Part shown: piece by piece, positions 7,558 through 12,048 of the stretch | Numbering within the stretch: the first letter of the stretch is position 1 | How the letters are laid out: every line of letters begins with the position of its first letter | NCBI GenBank assembly: GCA_900319885.1 | Contig: ONQH01000023.1 | Location: 10,821-22,868 of the forward strand | Source of the DNA: Candidatus Avelusimicrobium ruminicola | Lineage (GTDB): Bacteria; Elusimicrobiota; Elusimicrobia; Elusimicrobiales; Elusimicrobiaceae | Length of the DNA stretch: 12,048 bases | Reading direction: 5' to 3' | Notes under the pieces: model-generated | The model's database searches: none | Told to the model about the DNA's origin: nothing | Seen by the model: only the letters and a program-made list of their open reading frames with translations | Position numbers and translations under genes: made by a program

Positions 7558-8181
7558 TTACTCGGCTACTGCCACACTAAACGCAAAGCCCTGTAGCAGT
7601 GGGCGCGTTTGTAACGTAATTGCAGGGGAGCCTACACTTTCGTAAATCTGCAACGCCCGGTTAAAAAACTGCACAGTGTCATTTATGCAGCGCACATCAA
7701 AACTGTTTAAGGTTAGGCCTGTGCCCAGCAGTTTAACAACTGCCTCTTTCTGTGTCCATAACTTGGTTAAAAAAGCATCCCCCTCGCCGGTCAGTTCCGT
7801 CGGGTGAAAAAAATCGGTTTTCCATGCGTTCATACGCGGGGAAATCTTTTCCAAATCAATGCCAATGTATTTGTGTGTCGGCGCAAGGGCGGCTACCGCA
7901 AAACCCTGACTATGCGTAATGCTAAACGGGAGCATGCTTTGTTTACCGTCAAGTAACAGTTGCGGCTTGCCGCTTTGTGCTTGCGGCAATACCTCTACTG
8001 CATGTAGGGGCACGTGTTCATAGGCACTTATCAGTCGTTTTAACGCAACCCGGCCCCCAAGCCATTCGGTCTTACGTTTAGGGAGTTTTAGCGTTTGAAA
8101 GAACGCGTTTTCCAGTTCGCTCAGTACCGATAGGGCCGGGGGCAGGTTTTGTAAATCAACAACTTCTAACTGATAGGTCAT
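7558..8181 (-). CDS. Sfp-type 4'-phosphopantetheinyl transferase
   Basis: A 207-residue protein with the signature blocks of the Sfp/PfaE family: SGKP (about 88-91) and FSITHS, the IGIDLEKI block with the Mg-binding Asp and Glu, and WTQKEAVVKLLGTGL with the third acidic residue and the catalytic Lys. It transfers the phosphopantetheine arm of CoA to carrier-protein domains in the cytosol. The start is the ATG at 8181, whose A is the last base of the upstream synthase stop (TAATG), a one-base overlap typical of translational coupling. A longer frame opens from GTG at 8220 but would lie inside the synthase gene and add residues unlike the family. PUFA synthase clusters carry a similar transferase (PfaE). 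The obvious partners are the carrier repeats of the adjoining synthase, although these show Thr at the acceptor site. Confidence 0.94.
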   Translation of the reverse strand: MTYQLEVVDLQNLPPALSVLSELENAFFQTLKLPKRKTEWLGGRVALKRLISAYEHVPLHAVEVLPQAQSGKPQLLLDGKQSMLPFSITHSQGFAVAALAPTHKYIGIDLEKISPRMNAWKTDFFHPTELTGEGDAFLTKLWTQKEAVVKLLGTGLTLNSFDVRCINDTVQFFNRALQIYESVGSPAITLQTRPLLQGFAFSVAVAE

Positions 8182-11100
8182 TATTGACCAATCGCCCGGT
8201 AACCGTGGATTTCCACCCACACGTTACCTTGTGCGTCAAACACGTAGGCATCATGCAAGGTTTTACCGTCAGCGGTAGTCCCTTTATTTACACCGTACAG
8301 ATATAACCGCGCCGGCGGTAATTGATTGTTCAGCACGGCTACTTCGGCAATTCCATCCGGTAACGTCATTTTGTGCGCTACCGTCATATCTTGGAACCCG
8401 CAGCACTGGAACGCCGCTTCAATAAGCATCGGGTTGGCTAGGAGCGTGCGCGGAGCATCCGTCCATTGAGGAGCGGGCGTCGTGTTGTAAATGGCTAAAG
8501 ATTCTTGCTCATTGACCCGCAAAATGCCGCCTAACACTTGGAAGGAAGGCCCATGGAAATATTTTTGGTAAATTTCCGCCGGGGTTACTTGTAGTTGGGC
8601 TTCCAACCCCGTCATGGCTTGCGCTTTGACTTCGTCCCACGTGGACACAAAATCCGTCATTGTCTTAGCCACAAAGTGGCGGCGGGTATTGCCCATTTTT
8701 ACCCCTTTGCTGTTAATAAAGTCGGACTCAATTTCCATATCCACATTATCGGCGGTGGCTTTGCCAATCACACGCACCGCTTGCGGACGGTTGCGCAGCA
8801 ATTTGATAGGCAAATAGAAATGCACATCTTTTAAGGCACGTGTTACATGGCCTGTTAAAGCGGTAGCCGTTTCAAAGAAGGTTTCCAACCCCATGACCCC
8901 CGGCACATACGGAGTGCCTTCAATAGCATGGTCTGCCAAGTAAGGGTCCGAAGTCAAATTAAATTCTTTTTCGACGTGGATTTCAGCTCCTTTCACCAAC
9001 GATTGGATAACCCCTAAAAAATGCGTGGCTTTAGCGGCATCCGGGCCGGTAGTCACCCGGGCTGGGGCCGGCTTGGGCGCGGCGACGGGCGTTTGCACCG
9101 TAGCCGGGGCCGGTTTGACCGCCGGAGTTACCGGCGTTGTAGGAGCGGCAGATCCCCCTTTGGGGGTATCATCTACATCCTTACCGAAATCGGCCGCAGA
9201 GCCGATTTCGTCCCAGTCAAACTTTAATTGGTGGTCCCAGTCTAAGCGGCCCAAAGAACCGGTCAAAATAATTTCCGGCACTTGACCATATACAATTTCA
9301 TCTAAGAAAATTTGCATACCGTCTTCAGGGTCTACAAAGTCCACCCCGTTAGAACGCAAGAAGGTTTCCACCCCCGCACGTACGCCCATACCTACATTTT
9401 TGTAAGCACTCATGGCAATACTGACAGCGCGGTACCCTTGGTTGGTTAAACTAAACGCCGATTTGGCTAAATAATCATTGGCGCTAGCGTAATCGCTTTG
9501 GCCCAAGTTACCGTACTTCCCGGCAATAGACGAGGCAAAGGCGAAGAATCCGTCATCACGCACAATGTTATTGGCTAAGAAACTGCCAAAACTGGTAGCT
9601 TTAACGTCAAAGATGCGGTAATACTCCGCGGGGTCTTTGTCGTAAATGAGTTTGGAGCGTTCCAACCCGGCAAAGTGAATCAGTCCGTCCACACGCCCGT
9701 TTTTGGCTTTAATTTTGGTGCAGACTTCTTTGACCATGGCGGCGTTAAGCACGTCGCAGTGGTAGTATTCCACTTCGCTACCCAGTTCGCGCAGTTTTTG
9801 CAAGTTATTGTAAAGCGTAATGGAATCTTTCACGCGGCCAAAAGCACGTTCCAATAATACCGGCGTGGCTTTTTGCGTGGGATCGGCTTTTAAGTCCTCC
9901 CAGATTTGTTTTTTGAGTGCGGCCAGTTCGGCTTCGTTCATAGAGGCCCATAACGGCGTTTTTTCTTGGATTTCAATAATATCCAATACAATAATTTTGC
10001 TGTGGTACTGGGCGGCAATCTTTTGAGATAGCATAGCTCCGATACCGCGGCCCGAACCGGTAAAGATAATCGTTTTGCCCGCTAAATCAAAGTGTTTCAC
10101 GCGGCGGTCCAACCGGGTTGGCAAGGACAAAATGGTAGAGCGTACTCCGTCACGCGTACCAATCATTAGGCGCATATCTCCGTGGAGCACTTCGTCCATC
10201 GTCTTTTGAGCCATTTTATCCGGCGTAGCGGTCGGTTCAAAGTCCATTAGTTTACTAATAGCCCCCGTGCGTTCATACACGTCTTTGCGGAAACAAGTGG
10301 TTCCGCCGCATAATGCACCGACAATCGGGTTAAATTCGTCCTTGGTGTAATAGCCAAAGTTTCCGTCTACTTTGGTATTTACCGCAAAGAACGTATCCGC
10401 ATCCGTGCGGTTGGCAAGGCCTTTTTCAAATACGCGCAAGGCAATAAATAGCGGCATGACGTATTTGGTCAGTTCGTTATGAGGACTTAATTTTTTGTCA
10501 AACTTTTTGACCGTGGCCCCCAAGAGGTACACAATCCCTTGTATATTCGGATCTTCTTGTGCGTACGCTTTTAAGGCCGATTCCGTTTCCTCGTAGGATT
10601 CCCAATTCATAATGGTCGTGTTTTTGCTACGTGTTTTCAGCGTAGTAAACACGTGGAATTTCACGCCCAATTCTTTGCATTCTTCCTGATAGGCTTTAAT
10701 TAGTTGGGAATTATCGGCAAAGATTAGCACCGTGCGGTCTTTGGATAAGCGGCGTTCGTGACGTTGCGTCAACGGAGCGTCCGCTACCGTGGTTACATAA
10801 CGTAGTTTCTTCTCGTGACAGTGTTCGCCTTGATAACCTTCCCGTTCCGGACGTTCAGCCAGCGAAACACGCTGTTCAATCGGCGCGGTGGGGTTGGTAA
10901 TCAGGGCGTCGGCTTTCGGCGCATCTACGTGCTCCGCCACTATGTGAGTCGGTTGTTCTACCAGTTTATGTTCCGGCAAAGCATGGCTCGGCTCAAACGT
11001 TTTTGCCGGGGCCGGCTGGGCCACAGGGGCCGGGGTTGCGACCGGAGTCACCACCGGAGTCGGTTGCGCGATAGGCGCAGGTTGGGCGACAGGCGCAGGT

Positions 11101-12048
11101 TGAGCGGCCGGTTTGCCTGCATTGGCTAATACAAAGTTAATGCAGTGGCGAATCGTAGGATAATCTTTGAGTTGGATGCCTTCTTGTTGCGCAATACCGT
11201 AATGCTCGCGCATACCGGCAAACAGTTCGGCTTGCTTTACGGTATCAATACCTAGGTCCGCTTCCATATCCAGGTCTAATTCCAGCATGTCTTCCGGGTA
11301 ACCGGTTTTTTCGGCTACCATGCTCACCACTTCTTTGGTTACCGTGGCTTCATCTAAATGAGTTGCTTTCGGCGTAGCCACCGGAGTCGGTTGCGCTACG
11401 GACGCAGGAGCCGGCGTTGCAACCGGAGTCACCACCGGGGCCGGTTGTGCGACGGGAGCAGCGGCCGGTTTGCCCGCATTGGCTAATACAAAGTTAATGC
11501 AGTGACGAATCGTAGGATAATCTTTGAGTTGGATGCCTTCTTGTTGCGCAATACCGTAATGTTCGCGCATACCGGCAAACAGTTCAGCCTGTTTAACGGT
11601 ATCACCTTCTTGTTGCGCAATACCGTAATGTTCGCGCATACCGGCAAACAGTTCAGCCTGTTTAACGGTATCAATACCCAAATCGGCTTCCATATCCAAA
11701 TCTAATTCCAACATATCTTCCGGATAACCCGTTTTTTCGGCTACCATGCTCACCACTTCTTTGGTTACCGTGGCTTCATCTAAATGAGTTGCTTTCGGCG
11801 CAACTACTGGAGCAGGTGCGGCTACTGGTGCCGGAGCGGGTTGAGCGACCGGAGTTACCACCGGAGTCGGCTGTGCTACGGGCGCGGGTTGAGCCGCTGG
11901 AGCAGCCGCCGGTTTGCCTGCATTGGCTAATACAAATTTAATGCAGTGGCGAATCGTAGGATAATCTTTGAGTTGGATGCCTTCTTGTTGCGCAATACCG
12001 TAATGTTCGCGCATACCGGCAAACAGTTCAGCCTGTTTAACGGTATCA
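8181..12048 (-). CDS. PfaA-like multidomain polyketide/fatty acid synthase, C-terminal part: tandem ACPs, KR, DH (N-terminus off window)
   Basis: The frame is open at the right edge; 1288 codons plus the stop are visible. From the N side they encode part of an acyl-carrier repeat (12048-11916), a second repeat with an internal duplication (11780-11475), a third repeat (11357-11115), Ala/Pro-rich linkers between them, a KR with its structural half from about 10800, and a dehydratase from about 9030 to the stop. The KR has the NADPH loop TGSGRGIG (10061-10038) and catalytic Ser, Tyr and Asn in ASSIAGKYGNLGQSDYASAN (about 9536-9477). The DH has the HxxxGxxxxP motif in DHAIEGTPYVP, with His at 8930-8928, but Glu at 8420-8418 where Asp is usual. 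This order matches the C-terminal half of PUFA synthase PfaA; KS and AT domains are expected upstream but not seen. The product is unknown: a secondary lipid or polyketide. All visible carrier repeats read LGIDT rather than LGIDS. Confidence 0.9.
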   Translation of the reverse strand, partial: DTVKQAELFAGMREHYGIAQQEGIQLKDYPTIRHCIKFVLANAGKPAAAPAAQPAPVAQPTPVVTPVAQPAPAPVAAPAPVVAPKATHLDEATVTKEVVSMVAEKTGYPEDMLELDLDMEADLGIDTVKQAELFAGMREHYGIAQQEGDTVKQAELFAGMREHYGIAQQEGIQLKDYPTIRHCINFVLANAGKPAAAPVAQPAPVVTPVATPAPASVAQPTPVATPKATHLDEATVTKEVVSMVAEKTGYPEDMLELDLDMEADLGIDTVKQAELFAGMREHYGIAQQEGIQLKDYPTIRHCINFVLANAGKPAAQPAPVAQPAPIAQPTPVVTPVATPAPVAQPAPAKTFEPSHALPEHKLVEQPTHIVAEHVDAPKADALITNPTAPIEQRVSLAERPEREGYQGEHCHEKKLRYVTTVADAPLTQRHERRLSKDRTVLIFADNSQLIKAYQEECKELGVKFHVFTTLKTRSKNTTIMNWESYEETESALKAYAQEDPNIQGIVYLLGATVKKFDKKLSPHNELTKYVMPLFIALRVFEKGLANRTDADTFFAVNTKVDGNFGYYTKDEFNPIVGALCGGTTCFRKDVYERTGAISKLMDFEPTATPDKMAQKTMDEVLHGDMRLMIGTRDGVRSTILSLPTRLDRRVKHFDLAGKTIIFTGSGRGIGAMLSQKIAAQYHSKIIVLDIIEIQEKTPLWASMNEAELAALKKQIWEDLKADPTQKATPVLLERAFGRVKDSITLYNNLQKLRELGSEVEYYHCDVLNAAMVKEVCTKIKAKNGRVDGLIHFAGLERSKLIYDKDPAEYYRIFDVKATSFGSFLANNIVRDDGFFAFASSIAGKYGNLGQSDYASANDYLAKSAFSLTNQGYRAVSIAMSAYKNVGMGVRAGVETFLRSNGVDFVDPEDGMQIFLDEIVYGQVPEIILTGSLGRLDWDHQLKFDWDEIGSAADFGKDVDDTPKGGSAAPTTPVTPAVKPAPATVQTPVAAPKPAPARVTTGPDAAKATHFLGVIQSLVKGAEIHVEKEFNLTSDPYLADHAIEGTPYVPGVMGLETFFETATALTGHVTRALKDVHFYLPIKLLRNRPQAVRVIGKATADNVDMEIESDFINSKGVKMGNTRRHFVAKTMTDFVSTWDEVKAQAMTGLEAQLQVTPAEIYQKYFHGPSFQVLGGILRVNEQESLAIYNTTPAPQWTDAPRTLLANPMLIEAAFQCCGFQDMTVAHKMTLPDGIAEVAVLNNQLPPARLYLYGVNKGTTADGKTLHDAYVFDAQGNVWVEIHGYRAIGQ
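9045..9170 (-). repeat. Ala/Pro-rich linker between KR and DH
   Basis: About 42 codons rich in Pro, Ala, Thr and Val (for example PVTPAVKPAPATVQTPVAAP). It resembles the linkers between the carrier repeats and marks a flexible join between folded domains. Confidence 0.75.
11063..11098 (-). repeat. Two 18-bp units in the third Ala/Pro linker
   Basis: Two adjoining 18-bp units (11063-11080 and 11081-11098) differ at a few bases and encode QPAP-plus-two-residue hexapeptides. They are part of the flexible linker between the last carrier repeat and the KR region, and show how these linkers can change in length by whole units. Confidence 0.7.
11115..11357 (-). repeat. Acyl-carrier repeat, last before the KR
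   Basis: About 81 codons from LDEATVTKEVV to NFVLANAG, forming a complete ACP-like helical bundle. The acceptor region reads ADLGIDTVKQAELFAG, with Thr in place of Ser. The protein sequence equals that of the preceding repeat apart from its internal duplication, while the DNA differs in patches. Confidence 0.85.
11475..11780 (-). repeat. Acyl-carrier repeat containing a 23-residue internal duplication
   Basis: Same domain as the repeat at 11115-11357, but the segment DTVKQAELFAGMREHYGIAQ plus QEG appears twice in a row. This duplicates the acceptor-site helix and the loop after it and would disturb the four-helix fold. Both copies have Thr at the acceptor position. Confidence 0.85.
11536..11673 (-). 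repeat. Perfect 69-bp direct tandem duplication
   Basis: Bases 11536-11604 and 11605-11673 are identical over all 69 positions. The unit is a multiple of three, so the reading frame is kept. The same 69 bases also occur without change at 11980-12048, the last bases of the window. Confidence 0.97.
11916..12048 (-). repeat. Partial acyl-carrier repeat at the window edge
   Basis: Only the second half of the domain is visible, starting at DTVKQAELFAG and ending NAGKP. It is followed by the longest Ala/Pro linker (11915-11781). The missing first half should lie beyond the right edge. Confidence 0.8.

Noticed and set aside
8182..8220. Earlier GTG start for the phosphopantetheinyl transferase
   Set aside because: It would add 13 residues unlike the family and overlap the synthase; the TAATG junction gives a natural coupled start at 8181.
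11483..11705. Small frames on both strands across the 69-bp duplication
   Set aside because: Their internal peptide repeats are only the out-of-frame reading of the duplicated carrier DNA.
11004..12048. Regularly spaced repeats resembling a CRISPR or minisatellite array
   Set aside because: The repeats are coding acyl-carrier domains and Ala/Pro linkers within one open frame, with no palindromic repeat or unique spacers.

Overview
The window looks like one end of a contig from a bacterium with moderate GC, compact genes, clear Shine-Dalgarno sites and extended -10 promoters. I recognise no RNA genes, CRISPR arrays or insertion sequences. The taxon cannot be fixed from the sequence alone. The yacL-ispD order is shared with Firmicutes. 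The glucanotransferase with two starch-binding domains is of the type common in Bacteroidota. A gut member of Elusimicrobiota or a similar anaerobe would fit, but that is a low-confidence guess.

Left part (1-1641, minus strand): a YacL-type membrane protein with PIN and TRAM domains is followed one base later by ispD. The ispD frame runs off the left edge straight into what reads as the N-terminus of IspF, so this is probably a bifunctional IspDF of the non-mevalonate isoprenoid pathway. A short divergent promoter region (1642-1885) separates it from the next unit.

Middle part (1886-5834, plus strand): an MFS transporter of the sucrose/SLC45-like type and a GH77 4-alpha-glucanotransferase with two N-terminal CBM20 domains form a two-gene alpha-glucan uptake and processing operon. 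The glucanotransferase frame is broken near 5095, and a family segment appears to be missing at the break. A hairpin with A- and T-runs (5852-5881) ends this operon and also the convergent one.

Right part (5898-12048, minus strand): transcription runs leftward from a large PfaA-like synthase. In order it carries tandem acyl-carrier repeats, a KR and a DH, and its N-terminus lies off the window. It overlaps an Sfp-type phosphopantetheinyl transferase by one base, and an acyl-CoA carboxylase carboxyltransferase subunit follows. The layout suggests a self-contained secondary-lipid or polyketide line: the synthase, the enzyme that arms it, and a possible source of malonyl-type extender.

The most notable point is that every visible carrier repeat has Thr where the pantetheinylated Ser is expected. 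One repeat also contains a perfect 69-bp tandem duplication, and the window ends exactly at the boundary of that same 69-bp unit. The true number of carrier repeats is therefore uncertain.
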